The notes beneath the pieces are model-generated. The model was given only the letters and a program-made list of their open reading frames with translations. It had not been told where the DNA came from and searched no databases. Both the position numbers and the translations under genes were made by a program. Below, in pieces: positions 36,339-46,452 of a DNA stretch of 64,000 nt. Numbering within the stretch: the first letter of the stretch is position 1; each line of letters begins with the position of its first letter. Source of the stretch: Synechococcus sp. CB0101 (GTDB lineage Bacteria; Cyanobacteriota; Cyanobacteriia; PCC-6307; Cyanobiaceae). The stretch spans positions 1,023,860-1,087,859 of the forward strand of contig NZ_CP039373.1 in NCBI RefSeq assembly GCF_000179235.2, in the 5' to 3' direction.

Positions 36339-36727
36339 CACCGCGATCAGAGGCTTGGATCCGTCAAGCCACGAGCGATCTCAAGGCTGGCCGTTGCATG
36401 GAGTCGGAGGGTTTTCATGCGCAGGCCTGCTATTTCGCAGGGCAAGCGGCCGAAAAGGCCTTGAAGGCTTTGGTTGTGGCCATCGGGATTACACCGCCTC
36501 ACAGCCATGCCTTGGAGCGCTTGGTTGAGGTTCTGGAGCAACACGACCTCGATACCGCCGCCATCCGTTCTCTGCGTCTCAAACCCTTGAGCAGGATGAG
36601 CAGCGAGACCCGTTATCCCCACGGAGACGAGGCCCCCATTGATTTGTTTGACGCGAACGACAGCAAGGAAGCACTGACCACAGCAGAAGCTGTTGTGCAA
36701 ATCGCCGCGGCACATCTGGCAGGCTGA
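36335..36727 (+). CDS. HEPN-domain toxin-like protein
   Basis: HEPN protein of 130 aa, COG2250-like. It begins with the helix WIRQATSDLKAGRC, then CYFAGQAAEKALKALVVAIG, and ends with a helix over ALTTAEAVVQIAAAHLAG. The catalytic RX4-6H of toxic HEPNs is not clear; ETRYPHGDEAP carries the RYP variant of this subgroup. It forms an overlapping pair with the MNT gene, hence a probable type VII toxin-antitoxin module or an MNT/HEPN housekeeping pair. It ends 20 bases before polA. Confidence 0.82.
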   Translation: MTPRSEAWIRQATSDLKAGRCMESEGFHAQACYFAGQAAEKALKALVVAIGITPPHSHALERLVEVLEQHDLDTAAIRSLRLKPLSRMSSETRYPHGDEAPIDLFDANDSKEALTTAEAVVQIAAAHLAG

Positions 36728-36747
36728 GCCGATTCGGGCGACTCAGT

Positions 36748-39700
36748 GTGGCGGCGGCCAACTCCACCAGCACCAAACCCCTGCTGCTGCTGGTGGATGG
36801 CCACTCACTGGCCTTCCGCAGCTTCTACGCCTTCAGCAAAGGAGGGGAAGGCGGCCTGAGCACCAAGGAAGGGGTACCCACCTCGGTGACCTACGGCTTC
36901 CTCAAGGCTCTGCTCGACAACTGCAAAGGCCTGGTCCCGCAGGGGGTGGTGATCGCCTTCGACACCGCTGAACCCACCTTCCGCCATGAAGCGGATGAGG
37001 CCTACAAGGCCCACCGCGATGAGGCCCCCGAGCACTTCTTCCAGGATCTGGGAAACCTGCAGCAGATCCTCCAGCAGGCGCTGGATATTCCGCTCTGCAT
37101 GGCCCCCGGCTACGAAGCCGACGACGTGCTCGGCACCCTGGCCAACCGCGCCGCCAATGACGGCTGGCGGGTGCGCATCCTCTCCGGCGACCGCGATCTC
37201 TTCCAGCTTGTGGACGATCAGCGCGACATCGCCGTGCTCTACATGGGTGGAGGTCCCTACGCCAAAAGCAGCGGGCCGGTTGAGATCCGCCGCGAGGGCG
37301 TGATCAGCAAGCTCGGCGTCACCCCTGAAGAAGTGGTGGACCTGAAGGCCCTCACGGGCGACAGCAGCGACAACATCCCCGGCGTGAAGGGCGTTGGCCC
37401 CAAGACCGCCATCAACCTGCTGCAGGCCCACACCGACCTCGATGGCGTCTACACGGCTTTGGCCGAACTGCAGGCCGCCGGCCCGAAAGCCAAAGACCCC
37501 AAGGGCGTGCTGAAAGGAGCCCTGCTGGGCAAGCTCGAAGCCGACCGCGACAGCGCTTATCGCTCGCGGATGCTCGCCAAAATCCTGGTGGACATCCCCC
37601 TCCCTCAGGACCCGCGCCTGCCCCTAGGGGCCGTGAACGCTGAAGCCCTGGCTGAAAGCCTGGAAGAGCTGGAGCTGTTCAGCCTGCGCCGCCTGGTGAA
37701 CCAGTTCGCGCAGGTGTTCTCGGCGGAACCGCCCGAATCCCTGGCGGAGGCAGAGAGCGGGGGGCAGGGAACCTCGGGACGCTCTCCAAAGGCGGATATC
37801 CCTGGATATCCAGACCCGGACAGTGCTGCGGGCACAGCGGCTCCGAGCGCAGCAAGCTCCTCCCCAGCCCGCGCATCAGCCCAACCGTCGTCGCTGGATG
37901 CTGCGCCACCCGAGCTGCAACCCGAGCTGATCACCAGCCCAGAAGCGCTGGCCGCCTTGATGCAGCGCCTGATGGCCTGCACCGACGTTGCCGCCCCAGT
38001 GGCGCTCGACACGGAAACCACCAGCCTCAACCCCTTCCGCGCCGAACTGGTGGGGGTGGGCGTGGCCTGGGGAGAAGGGCCAGCTGACCTCGCCTACATC
38101 CCCATCGGTCACCGCGTGGGCAGCAGCGGCGAGACGCCCGATCTGCTCAGTCCGCCGCCCGCGCAGCTTCCCCTCGATCAGGTGCTCACCGCCCTGGCCC
38201 CCTGGCTCGGCAGCGCCCAGCACCCCAAGGCGCTGCAGAACGCCAAATACGACCGGCTGATCCTGCTGCGCCATGGCCTGCCCCTGGAGGGCGTGGTGAT
38301 GGACACGCTTCTGGCCGATTACCTGCGCGATGCCAACGCCAAGCACGGCCTGGAGCTGCTGGCCCAGCGCAACTTCGGCTTCCTGCCCACCAGCTACAGC
38401 GAACTGGTGCCCAAGGGCGCCGATTTCTCAGCGGTGCCGATCGAGCAGGCCGCCCTCTACTGCGGCATGGATGTGCACGTGACCCGGCGGCTTGCACCGC
38501 TGTTGCGCGCGCAGCTGGAGGAGCTCGGGCCGCAACTGCCCCAGCTGCTCGATCGGGTGGAGCTGCCGCTCGAGCCGGTGCTGGCGCTCATGGAAGCCAC
38601 CGGCATCCGCATCGACACCGCTTACCTGGCGGAACTGAGCAGCGAACTGGGGCAAACCCTGCAGCGCCTTGAGGCCGACGCCAAGGCCGCCGCCGGAACC
38701 GATTTCAACCTCGCCTCCCCCAAGCAACTGGGCGAGCTGCTGTTCGACACCCTCGGCCTCGATCGCAAGAAGTCCCGCAAAACCAAAACCGGCTGGAGCA
38801 CCGATGCCGCCGTGCTCGAAAAACTGGAAGACGCCCACCCGGTGGTGTCGCTGGTGCTCGAGCACCGCACCCTCAGCAAGCTCAAGAGCACCTATGTGGA
38901 CGCGCTGCCGGCGCTGATGGAGCCCGAGACCGGCCGGGTGCATACCGATTTCAACCAAGCCGTGACGGCCACGGGGCGCCTCTCCAGCAGCAACCCCAAC
39001 CTGCAGAACATCCCCATCCGCACCGAGTTCTCGCGCCGGATCCGCAAGGCCTTCCTGCCCGAAGCCGGCTGGCAGCTGATCAGCGCCGACTACTCCCAGA
39101 TCGAGCTGCGGATCCTGGCCCACCTCTCCGGCGAAGAGGTGCTGGTGCAGGCTTACCAACAGGGCGACGACGTGCACGCCCTCACCGCCCGGCTGCTGCT
39201 GGAGAAAGACGAGGTGAGCGCCGATGAGCGCCGTCTGGGCAAAACGATCAACTTCGGGGTGATCTACGGCATGGGCGCCCAGCGCTTCGCCCGCGAAACC
39301 GGCGTCAGCCAGACCCAGGCCAAGGAATTCCTCAGCAAGTACAAGCAGCGCTACCCGAAGGTGTTCGCCTTCCTTGAGCTGCAGGAGCGCCTGGCCCTGA
39401 GCCGTGGCTACGTGGAAACGATCCTGGGGCGCCGCCGCCCGTTTGCGTTTGACCCGAGCGGCCTGGGCCGGCATCTGGGCAAAGACCCACTCGAGATCGA
39501 TCTAGACATCGCCCGCCGCGGCGGCATGGAAGCGCAGCAGCTGCGCGCCGCCGCCAACGCCCCGATCCAGGGCTCCAGTGCCGACATCATCAAGCTGGCG
39601 ATGGTGCAGCTCCACCACCAGCTCGCGGCCAGCGGCCTGCCCGCACGGCTGCTGCTGCAGGTGCACGACGAACTGGTGCTCGAGGCCGCTCCGGAGGCCC

Positions 39701-39810
39701 TCGAAGCCGTGCGCACCCTCACGCGTGAAACCATGGAGCGCGCGGTTGAGCTGTCCGTTCCCCTGCTGGTGGAAACGGGCGTCGGCCCCAACTGGATGGA
39801 AGCCAAGTAA
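36748..39810 (+). CDS. polA: DNA polymerase I
   Basis: Family A DNA polymerase of 1020 aa for Okazaki-fragment processing and repair. Residues about 1-300 form the 5'-3' exonuclease ([35 protein letters not shown]). The 3'-5' exonuclease has an intact DTET at 421-424 and YCGMDVHVT, so proofreading is probably active. Polymerase motif A is ADYSQIELR (D781); motif C is QVHDELVLE (D974). The linker at about residues 330-392 is long, Ser/Ala/Pro-rich, and contains a copy of the 31-bp repeat read in frame (about 349-359). GTG start at 36748. Confidence 0.96.
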   Translation: MAAANSTSTKPLLLLVDGHSLAFRSFYAFSKGGEGGLSTKEGVPTSVTYGFLKALLDNCKGLVPQGVVIAFDTAEPTFRHEADEAYKAHRDEAPEHFFQDLGNLQQILQQALDIPLCMAPGYEADDVLGTLANRAANDGWRVRILSGDRDLFQLVDDQRDIAVLYMGGGPYAKSSGPVEIRREGVISKLGVTPEEVVDLKALTGDSSDNIPGVKGVGPKTAINLLQAHTDLDGVYTALAELQAAGPKAKDPKGVLKGALLGKLEADRDSAYRSRMLAKILVDIPLPQDPRLPLGAVNAEALAESLEELELFSLRRLVNQFAQVFSAEPPESLAEAESGGQGTSGRSPKADIPGYPDPDSAAGTAAPSAASSSPARASAQPSSLDAAPPELQPELITSPEALAALMQRLMACTDVAAPVALDTETTSLNPFRAELVGVGVAWGEGPADLAYIPIGHRVGSSGETPDLLSPPPAQLPLDQVLTALAPWLGSAQHPKALQNAKYDRLILLRHGLPLEGVVMDTLLADYLRDANAKHGLELLAQRNFGFLPTSYSELVPKGADFSAVPIEQAALYCGMDVHVTRRLAPLLRAQLEELGPQLPQLLDRVELPLEPVLALMEATGIRIDTAYLAELSSELGQTLQRLEADAKAAAGTDFNLASPKQLGELLFDTLGLDRKKSRKTKTGWSTDAAVLEKLEDAHPVVSLVLEHRTLSKLKSTYVDALPALMEPETGRVHTDFNQAVTATGRLSSSNPNLQNIPIRTEFSRRIRKAFLPEAGWQLISADYSQIELRILAHLSGEEVLVQAYQQGDDVHALTARLLLEKDEVSADERRLGKTINFGVIYGMGAQRFARETGVSQTQAKEFLSKYKQRYPKVFAFLELQERLALSRGYVETILGRRRPFAFDPSGLGRHLGKDPLEIDLDIARRGGMEAQQLRAAANAPIQGSSADIIKLAMVQLHHQLAASGLPARLLLQVHDELVLEAAPEALEAVRTLTRETMERAVELSVPLLVETGVGPNWMEAK
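37793..37823 (+). repeat. Dispersed 31-bp quasi-palindromic repeat, copy 3, inside polA
   Basis: This element starts CGGATATCCCTGGATATCC and ends ACCCGGACAG. It shares 23 invariant positions with copies 1 and 2, including the TGGATATCC core. It is read in frame within polA as [10 protein letters not shown], in the low-complexity linker between the two exonuclease domains. Confidence 0.65.
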
Positions 39811-39821
39811 GCGACAACTCG

Positions 39822-41291
39822 ATGACCCTCAAGCTCACCAACACCCTCACCCGCCGCGTTGAGGAGTTCCGGCCGATCGAGCCCGGCAAGGTGAGCATCT
39901 ACTGCTGCGGCGTCACGGTCTACGACCTCTGCCACCTGGGCCATGCCCGCAGCTACATCGCTTGGGACGTGCTGCGCCGCTACCTGATCTGGAGCGGCTA
40001 CGCGGTGACGTTCGTGCAGAACTACACCGACATCGACGACAAGATCCTCAACCGCGCCGCCGAAGAAGGCAGCTCGATGGAGGCAGTGAGCGAGCGCAAC
40101 ATCGAGGCCTTCGTGGCGGATATGGCCCGGCTCAACATCCTTCCCGCCGACCGCATGCCGCGGGCCACCCGCAGCCTTGATGCGATCCGGGCGCTGATCA
40201 GCGAGCTGGAGGCCAAAGGCGCCGCCTACTCCGCCGATGGCGATGTGTATTTCGCCGTGATGAAACACGCCGGCTACGGCAAGCTCAGCGGCCGCGATCT
40301 GGAGCAACAGAAAGACAACGCCGCCGGCCGCGTGGCCTCCGAGGAAGAAGCCCGCAAGCAGCACCCCTTTGATTTCGCCCTCTGGAAGGGCACCAAGCCA
40401 GGCGAGCCCAGCTTCCCCTCCCCTTGGGGCGCCGGCCGGCCGGGCTGGCACATCGAATGCTCAGCGATGGTGCGCGAGGAGCTGGGCGACACGATCGACA
40501 TTCACCTGGGTGGGGCTGATCTGGTGTTTCCCCACCACGAGAATGAGATCGCCCAATCGGAAGCGGCCACCGGCAAGGAGCTGGCCCATTACTGGCTGCA
40601 CAACGGCATGGTGAATGTGGGCGGCCAGAAGATGAGCAAATCGCTCGGCAACTTCACCACCATCCGCGCCCTGCTGGATTCTGGCGTCTCGCCGATGACG
40701 CTGCGCCTGTTCACCCTGCAGGCCCACTACCGCAAACCGCTCGACTTCACCGCCGAAGCCCTCGACGCCGCGGCCACCGGCTGGAAGGGCCTCAACGCCG
40801 CCCTGGGCCTGGCCGGCGAGATTGGCGCTGCGTCGAACCGCGCAACCGAGTTGCCGAGTGCCCTCGCTGCGGCCCGCGAGCGCTTCGCCGCGGCCATGAA
40901 CGACGACCTCAACACCTCCGCAGCCCTTGCGGTGCTGTTCGAACTGGCGAAGCCGCTGCGCTCCCTGGCCAACCGGCTGGAGCGCGGCGATGCCAGCGCC
41001 CGCAGCGAAGCCTCCACACCGGAACTGGCCGCTCAAGCCGCCTTGCTGCAGGAGCTGGCCGGGGTGCTGGGGCTGCGTCATGAAGCACCTGATGCCGCCC
41101 AGCCAAGCGGAGCGAACGCTGCTGCCACTGGCCTCAGCGACGCTGACATCGAATCCCAGATCGAAGCGCGCAAAGCAGCCAAAGCGGCCCGTGATTTCGC
41201 AGCAGCCGATTCCATCCGCGAGGCGCTCAAAGCTCAAGGCATCGAGCTGATCGACAAACCCGGCGGCGTCACCGAGTGGCTGCGCGGCTAA
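39822..41291 (+). CDS. cysS: Cysteinyl-tRNA synthetase
   Basis: Class I synthetase of 489 aa. HIGH-type motif HLGH is at 38-41 within [19 protein letters not shown], and KMSKS starts at about residue 270 ([10 protein letters not shown]). The zinc-binding ligands include the Cys in CCGVT and [23 protein letters not shown]. It starts 11 bases after polA and is probably co-transcribed. The C-terminal region includes [21 protein letters not shown], typical of the DALR/tail domain. Confidence 0.96.
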   Translation: MTLKLTNTLTRRVEEFRPIEPGKVSIYCCGVTVYDLCHLGHARSYIAWDVLRRYLIWSGYAVTFVQNYTDIDDKILNRAAEEGSSMEAVSERNIEAFVADMARLNILPADRMPRATRSLDAIRALISELEAKGAAYSADGDVYFAVMKHAGYGKLSGRDLEQQKDNAAGRVASEEEARKQHPFDFALWKGTKPGEPSFPSPWGAGRPGWHIECSAMVREELGDTIDIHLGGADLVFPHHENEIAQSEAATGKELAHYWLHNGMVNVGGQKMSKSLGNFTTIRALLDSGVSPMTLRLFTLQAHYRKPLDFTAEALDAAATGWKGLNAALGLAGEIGAASNRATELPSALAAARERFAAAMNDDLNTSAALAVLFELAKPLRSLANRLERGDASARSEASTPELAAQAALLQELAGVLGLRHEAPDAAQPSGANAAATGLSDADIESQIEARKAAKAARDFAAADSIREALKAQGIELIDKPGGVTEWLRG

Positions 41292-41292
41292 G

Positions 41293-41508
41293 TCAGCCCT
41301 TGGGCGCCTGCTGATCCTTCATCATCTGCTCGATCTTGCGGATGCGCTGGGCGGTGGTGCTCCACACCTCCTTGCGGAAACCAGGCTGGCACTGCTCCAC
41401 CAGCTGCTCGATCACTTCACCGCGCTCGAAGGCATCCCAGAGCTCGCGCTCAAGCCTGGCGCGCTCGATGAAGTTGAAACGCTGCAACCACTGTGGTCCG
41501 AGCGCCAT
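41293..41508 (-). CDS. Small conserved protein, function unknown
   Basis: Protein of 71 aa, highly charged and helical (NFIERARLERELWDAFERGE, STTAQRIRKIEQMMKDQQ), with no cysteine pairs or membrane segments. It converges on cysS, one base apart, and lies downstream of the NSS transporter gene on the same strand. It resembles short conserved cyanobacterial proteins; no function recognised. Confidence 0.7.
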   Translation of the reverse strand: MALGPQWLQRFNFIERARLERELWDAFERGEVIEQLVEQCQPGFRKEVWSTTAQRIRKIEQMMKDQQAPKG

Positions 41509-41551
41509 GGGGGAGGCCTGTCTGCTGGGGCCAGTTAAGCGCTGCTGGCCC

Positions 41552-42913
41552 TCAGCCGGCCGACCAGCTCTTCACCAGATCCACCACCGACACCACGAGC
41601 CCCAGGCTGATCACCGGCACCGACACCCAGCGCAGCCCCCACCGCAGCAGCTTCAGCAAACGAGGCGAAGTGCCGGAACCCTGCAGATCGGCGCTGAAGC
41701 GATCCGGCGCACGCCAGCCCATCAACAGGGCCATCAGCAGACCGCCAGCGATCAGGCACACACCGCCAAACACGGCATCCATCTTTTCGAGAACGGCCAC
41801 ATCCAGGGCCGCGGGCAAGCCGATCACGGCGATCACGGCCACCATCAGCCACACCGCCCGGCGGCGGCTCCAGCCGAGGCGATCCATCAGCGAGCTCACC
41901 GGCACCTCCAACAGCGACACCGACGACGTGATCGCGGCCACATAGGCCAACGCAAAAAAGGCCGCGGCCACCACACGGCCCGCCACCCCCAGTGAACCCA
42001 GGCCCGTTGGCAGGGCGATAAACAGGGTGCCCACGGTGCTGCCGCTCACCACATCCGCCAGGCCAAAGCTGGCCACGATCGGGAAGGTGACGCAGCCCGC
42101 CATCAGCCCCACAGCGGTGTCCATCCCCACCACAGCCACCGCTTCACCGGGGATGCCGCTGCGGCGATCCAGATAGGCCGCGTAAGCCAGGATGCAACCA
42201 ATGCCCGCCCCGATTGAGAAGAAGGCCTGGGTGAAGGCGTTGCGGATGGTGGTGAGGTCGGTGAGTTTGCTGGCATCCCAACGCAGCAGGAAGCTGGCGT
42301 AGCCCTCCTGAGCGCCGGGAAGGGCAGCAGCCCAAAGCAGCAGCGCCAGCAGCACCACCAGGAGCAGCGGCATACCCCAGCGCGACAGGCGCTCAATGCC
42401 GGAGCGGATGCCGGCCACCACCACCAAACCCGTGAGCGCGAGGCTGAACAGGTGCCCGAGCACCGCATCCCCGCCGCTGCTGATGGCACCGAAGAAGCTC
42501 TCAGCCGCCGCCATATCCGCTGGCAGTGGAGCGGTGATCGCATGGAGCAGGCTGCGGCCGGTCCAACCCATCAACACGGCGTAGTAGCTGAGGATTCCCA
42601 CCGAGGCAGCGATGTACAGCCAGCCGAGGGGCGCCCAGCGGCGCCCACCCGCGGTGATCGGCGCCACCAACGGCGCGTGACCGGTGCTGCGGCCCAACAC
42701 CATCTCCGCCACCAGCACCGGCAGGCACACCACCGCCACGATCAGCACATAGAGCACCACAAAGGCCGCACCGCCGCCCTGGGATGCCCGGTAGGCAAAG
42801 CCCCAGAGGTTGCCCAACCCCACGGCACTGCCCGCCGCGGCCAGCACAAACCCCAGGGATGAACCCCACTGCTCCGGCGGCCGTCCACGCTCCGCTCCGC
42901 TGTGCTCCTGCAT
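41552..42913 (-). CDS. Sodium-dependent transporter (NSS/SNF family)
   Basis: Neurotransmitter:sodium-symporter family protein of 453 aa with about 11-12 hydrophobic segments. The first helix carries the family signature SSLGFVLAAAGSAVGLGNLWGF (sodium site and unwound region); NAFTQAFFSIGAGIG is the conserved helix-6 region. Bacterial members import amino acids with Na+, and this one likely does so. Substrate is not predictable. ATG at 42913. Confidence 0.9.
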   Translation of the reverse strand: MQEHSGAERGRPPEQWGSSLGFVLAAAGSAVGLGNLWGFAYRASQGGGAAFVVLYVLIVAVVCLPVLVAEMVLGRSTGHAPLVAPITAGGRRWAPLGWLYIAASVGILSYYAVLMGWTGRSLLHAITAPLPADMAAAESFFGAISSGGDAVLGHLFSLALTGLVVVAGIRSGIERLSRWGMPLLLVVLLALLLWAAALPGAQEGYASFLLRWDASKLTDLTTIRNAFTQAFFSIGAGIGCILAYAAYLDRRSGIPGEAVAVVGMDTAVGLMAGCVTFPIVASFGLADVVSGSTVGTLFIALPTGLGSLGVAGRVVAAAFFALAYVAAITSSVSLLEVPVSSLMDRLGWSRRRAVWLMVAVIAVIGLPAALDVAVLEKMDAVFGGVCLIAGGLLMALLMGWRAPDRFSADLQGSGTSPRLLKLLRWGLRWVSVPVISLGLVVSVVDLVKSWSAG

Positions 42914-43032
42914 GAACCGCCGGCTAGGTGGGCCCAGTTTCCCGGCTGCGGGCCTCCTGCGGCAAATCGGGGAAAGCTCAGATCAAGACCGCAAGCTGAG
43001 CGCTATGGAGCGAAGAAACCCGACCCGGAGGG

Positions 43033-43275
43033 TTGCCAGGCCTGGGGTCGGCGCGGCCGGCGACCGCCCCCCCACGCCGCCTACGCATCGGCCGCTGGGG
43101 CCATGGACTCGCCGTGCGGCTCCCCCAGGGGCTCAGCAAGCTTTTGAACCTGCAGGCCGGCGATGAGCTCGAGGTGCGCCTGCTCGCCAGCGGCGAGTTG
43201 CAGCTCACCCCCACACTTCGGCGCAGCCGTCTCCTCCTGAGTGCCGCCCTGCAAGAACTGGTGCAGCCGCAATGA
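43033..43275 (+). CDS. AbrB/MazE-type antitoxin-like protein
   Basis: Protein of 80 aa. From about residue 15 it shows the swapped-hairpin AbrB/MazE DNA-binding pattern: LRIGRWGHGLAVRLPQGLSKLLNLQAGDELEV. The TTG start at 43033 is uncertain. The stop overlaps the start of the PIN-like gene by four bases, giving the standard antitoxin-toxin order. Confidence 0.72.
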   Translation: MPGLGSARPATAPPRRLRIGRWGHGLAVRLPQGLSKLLNLQAGDELEVRLLASGELQLTPTLRRSRLLLSAALQELVQPQ

Positions 43276-43757
43276 GCCGCGCCGATCTCACTTACGTGGA
43301 CGGCACGATCCTCGGGGCCCTAGTGAGCGCGGGGCCAGATGGAGATACCGTCCGCCGCTGCTTTACCCACTGCACGGATGCCTGGATGAGCAGCACCATC
43401 GCCCTGGTGCGCTGCCTGCAGGTGCTCGAATGCGAACCAGCGATCGGCGGTGGCCCCGCAGCAGACCCCATCGCGCTTCTGCGGCTGCTAAGTCACGGAA
43501 TCGTGTTCCGCCCGATTCCCCTAGCCGCGCTCGCCCAGGCAGCTCCACACCGGCCGCTGCCCCAGCTCAGCGCGGTCGACCGGCTGGAGCTGGCGGCCGC
43601 CCGCATCTGGCGCTGCCACTTGCTGATCACCAACAACGCCAACCTGCGCGATGCCGCCCTAGCTGAGGGAATCCACAGCTTCAGCATCCAGATGCCGCAG
43701 CAAAGGCCGCCGCAAGCGATGGGAGACTGGCGCGGCCGTTCGCCGATCCCGCCGTGA
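43272..43757 (+). CDS. PIN-like (VapC-type) toxin-like protein
   Basis: Protein of 161 aa with a PIN-domain outline: an early acidic site in [12 protein letters not shown], the helix [14 protein letters not shown], and [13 protein letters not shown], where VapC proteins usually have an Asp (TxD). One key acidic residue therefore appears replaced by Asn, so RNase activity is doubtful. It overlaps the AbrB-like gene by four bases, and its own stop overlaps the dxr start by four, so it may be co-transcribed with dxr. The C-terminal about 25 residues are Pro/Gln-rich. Confidence 0.62.
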   Translation: MSRADLTYVDGTILGALVSAGPDGDTVRRCFTHCTDAWMSSTIALVRCLQVLECEPAIGGGPAADPIALLRLLSHGIVFRPIPLAALAQAAPHRPLPQLSAVDRLELAAARIWRCHLLITNNANLRDAALAEGIHSFSIQMPQQRPPQAMGDWRGRSPIPP

Positions 43758-45004
43758 AAGCCCTCTCCGTGCTCGGCTCCACCGGCTCGATCGGCACGCA
43801 GACCCTCGAGATCGTGGAGGAGTTTCCCGATCGCTTCCGGGTGGTGGCCCTCACGGCCGGCAACAACCTCGACCTCCTCATCAACCAGATCCAGCGCCAC
43901 GCCCCGGAAGTGGTGGCCCTGGCCGACGAGGCGAAGCTGCCTGAACTGCGCGAGCGGCTGAACCAACTCGAACCCAGCGTCCGGCCCGCGAAGCTGCCCG
44001 AACTGGTGGGCGGGTCCGACGGCCTCTGCACCGCCGCGGCCTGGCCCACAGCGGATCTGGTGGTGACGGGCATCGTGGGCTGCGCCGGCCTGCTGCCCAC
44101 CCTGGCGGCGATCCGTGCTGGCAAGGATCTGGCCCTCGCCAACAAAGAAACCCTGATCGCCGCCGGCCCGGTGGTGCTGCCGGAGCTGGCGAAATCCGGC
44201 TCGCGCCTGCTGCCGGCCGATTCCGAGCACTCCGCCATCTTCCAGTGCCTGCAGGGCACCCCCTGGGCTGACACCGCCCGCCTCAGCACCGGCGTGCCCA
44301 CCCCGGGCCTGCGCCGCATTCAGCTCACCGCCAGCGGCGGCGCCTTCCGCGACTGGGATGCCGCCGACCTGCACAAGGCCACCGTGGCCGATGCCACCAG
44401 CCACCCCAACTGGAGCATGGGGCGCAAGATCACGGTGGATTCAGCCTCGCTGATGAACAAGGGCCTGGAGGTGATCGAGGCCCACTACCTGTTCGGCCTG
44501 GATTACGACCACATCGAGATCGTGATCCACCCGCAATCGATCATCCACTCGATGGTGGAGCTGGCGGATTCCTCGGTGCTGGGCCAACTGGGCTGGCCCG
44601 ACATGAAGCTGCCGATCCTCTACTGCCTGAGCTGGCCCGAGCGTCTGGAGACCCCCTGGCGCCGTCTGGATCTCACCGAGGTGGGCCAACTCACCTTCCG
44701 CAAACCCGACCCGGCCAAATACCCCTGCATGGAGCTGGCCTACGCGGCCGGCCGCGCCGGCGGCACGATGCCGGCGGTGATGAACGCCGCCAACGAGCAA
44801 GCGGTGGCGCTCTTCCTCGAGGAACAGATCCACTTCCTCGATATCCCGCGCTTGATCGACGTGGTGTGTGATCGCCACAAGGCCGACCTCACGGCCAATC
44901 CCTCTCTCGACGACGTGCTGGCTGTGGATGCCTGGAGCCGTCAGGCGGTGCGTGAAGCTGCAGCCCGGCTGCAGGCCAAGGCCCCGGCTGCGCTGCCGGC
45001 GTGA
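43754..45004 (+). CDS. dxr: 1-deoxy-D-xylulose 5-phosphate reductoisomerase
   Basis: NADPH-dependent enzyme of 416 aa, second step of the MEP pathway that supplies isoprenoids for carotenoids, phytol and quinones. NADPH motif [14 protein letters not shown] is at residues 7-20; [13 protein letters not shown] and [17 protein letters not shown] carry the metal and substrate residues, and [22 protein letters not shown] is diagnostic. GTG start at 43754 overlaps the PIN-like stop; the stop overlaps the next gene by four bases. Confidence 0.96.
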   Translation: MKALSVLGSTGSIGTQTLEIVEEFPDRFRVVALTAGNNLDLLINQIQRHAPEVVALADEAKLPELRERLNQLEPSVRPAKLPELVGGSDGLCTAAAWPTADLVVTGIVGCAGLLPTLAAIRAGKDLALANKETLIAAGPVVLPELAKSGSRLLPADSEHSAIFQCLQGTPWADTARLSTGVPTPGLRRIQLTASGGAFRDWDAADLHKATVADATSHPNWSMGRKITVDSASLMNKGLEVIEAHYLFGLDYDHIEIVIHPQSIIHSMVELADSSVLGQLGWPDMKLPILYCLSWPERLETPWRRLDLTEVGQLTFRKPDPAKYPCMELAYAAGRAGGTMPAVMNAANEQAVALFLEEQIHFLDIPRLIDVVCDRHKADLTANPSLDDVLAVDAWSRQAVREAAARLQAKAPAALPA

Positions 45005-45342
45005 TCGCGCATCACCTACTGCTCTGCGCCACCCCGGCCAAGGCGCTCTGCTGCCCCGATCCAAGCGTGGGGCCCGCCAGCTGGGACACCCTCAAGCGCC
45101 TGGTGCGCGAATGGGGCCTCGAGGATCCCGCCCGGCCTGAAGGCATCGTCTTGCGCACCAAGGCCGACTGCCTGCGCATCTGCGTCGAGGGGCCGGTGCT
45201 TCTGATATGGCCGGAGGGAATCGTCTACGGCAGCGTCACGCCCGAGCGGATCGAGCGGATCCTGCGGGACCACGTGGTGGGCGGAACGCCGATTGAGCCC
45301 TGGATCGTGAAGCGAATGCCCTTTCAGGCCAGCAAGCGCTGA
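45001..45342 (+). CDS. Thioredoxin-like (2Fe-2S) ferredoxin
   Basis: Protein of 113 aa of the thioredoxin-fold 2Fe-2S ferredoxin type. Candidate cluster cysteines are in [14 protein letters not shown] near the N-terminus and in [21 protein letters not shown], the characteristic second Cys pair before a conserved Gly-Pro and Trp-Pro. It likely acts as a small electron carrier or cluster donor; the partner is unknown, though MEP-pathway IspG/IspH are ferredoxin-dependent. It is coupled to dxr by overlap. The 3' end overlaps the convergent hydrolase gene by 19 bases. Confidence 0.82.
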   Translation: MIAHHLLLCATPAKALCCPDPSVGPASWDTLKRLVREWGLEDPARPEGIVLRTKADCLRICVEGPVLLIWPEGIVYGSVTPERIERILRDHVVGGTPIEPWIVKRMPFQASKR

Positions 45343-46406
45343 AACCAGCGGGCCGTGAGCCGATCGGTCCAGCAGCCGCCCAGCCCCCCCGGGCCATCGC
45401 AGCGGGCGTGGAAGCCGTTGTGGCCGCCCTGGGCGGTGAGCAGCACCTCCATACCGGGCAGCTGCGCCGCCGCCAGCTGCCGCGTGGACGCCACCGGCAC
45501 CCAGGGATCGTCCTCGGCATGCACCACCAATGCAGGCGGCAAGGGGTAGCGACGTTCGCCATCCAGTAGCCCCGCTAGCGGGCTGGCCTGCGCGTAGTAG
45601 GCCTCCACCGAGGCATGACCCCAGCGCGGCGCCGTGATGGCGGCATCGAAATCACGGATGCTGCGCAGCGGTCCGTTGGCGGCACGGCCCTCGAGGGCCT
45701 CGCGCTCGGCGGCGCTCACCCCGAAGGGATCGGCGAGGGTCTGGGCAATCAGGCGCTTCAGCAACCAGCGCTCGTACACGCGGTTGCGGGGACGCTCGAT
45801 CTGCAGCGAGCAGGCGTGCAAATCCAGCGGAGAGCTGATCGTGACCAGACCATCGAGCAATGGAGGCGCTGGATCGAGGCCCGCCGCCTGGCGCTCCTCT
45901 GCCGAAGCGAGCAGCGCATTGAACAGCTTCGTGCCCCCAAGCGAGATGCCCATGCCGAGCAGCGGCTTGCCAGCCGCCAGCTCCCGGGCCCGGCGCAGCA
46001 CCGGCAGTAGGTCGCGGTTGCAGTTGGCGGCGTAGGTGCCGCGGGCGAGGCTGCGGCCGGCGCCGGCACCCCGCATGTTGAGGCGCAGCACCGCAAAGCC
46101 AGACCGCTGCAGGGTGTCGCCCATGCGGCGCAAGCCCCCCCGCTGACTGGAGCCCGCCAGACCATGCATCAACAGCACCAGACCTTGGGCCTCGCCCCCG
46201 CTGAGCGGCTGATCCAACAGCGCCAGGAGCTGATCACCGCCGCCCACCTCCACCTGGATGGGCTGGCCCTGATCCGCAGGCAGGCGCACGGGGCGCAGGG
46301 TGTCGCGCAGGGTCTGCAGGTCACCGTTCAGCCAGGGCAGGCGCGGCCGGAAGGGCGGCAGGCCCAGTGCAGTGGGGAGATCAACAGACAACGCAGGTGA
46401 GGGCAT
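45324..46406 (-). CDS. Alpha/beta hydrolase, YheT-type
   Basis: Hydrolase of 360 aa, YheT/EMB8-like. The N-terminal FRPRLPWLNGDLQTLRDTL is the family signature. LMHGLAGSSQRGGLRRMG forms the oxyanion loop; GMGISLGGTKLF is the nucleophile elbow (G-x-S-x-G); HAEDDPWVP and GGHNGF provide the acid and His. The substrate is unknown (esters or lipids). The ATG at 46406 matches family starts; the frame extends to 46583 over the end of pntB sequence. Confidence 0.9.
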   Translation of the reverse strand: MPSPALSVDLPTALGLPPFRPRLPWLNGDLQTLRDTLRPVRLPADQGQPIQVEVGGGDQLLALLDQPLSGGEAQGLVLLMHGLAGSSQRGGLRRMGDTLQRSGFAVLRLNMRGAGAGRSLARGTYAANCNRDLLPVLRRARELAAGKPLLGMGISLGGTKLFNALLASAEERQAAGLDPAPPLLDGLVTISSPLDLHACSLQIERPRNRVYERWLLKRLIAQTLADPFGVSAAEREALEGRAANGPLRSIRDFDAAITAPRWGHASVEAYYAQASPLAGLLDGERRYPLPPALVVHAEDDPWVPVASTRQLAAAQLPGMEVLLTAQGGHNGFHARCDGPGGLGGCWTDRLTARWFQRLLA

Positions 46407-46452
46407 GGGCTGGGGCCGCAAGAGACTTGCAGCCCGCCGCGCCGGAAGCAAG

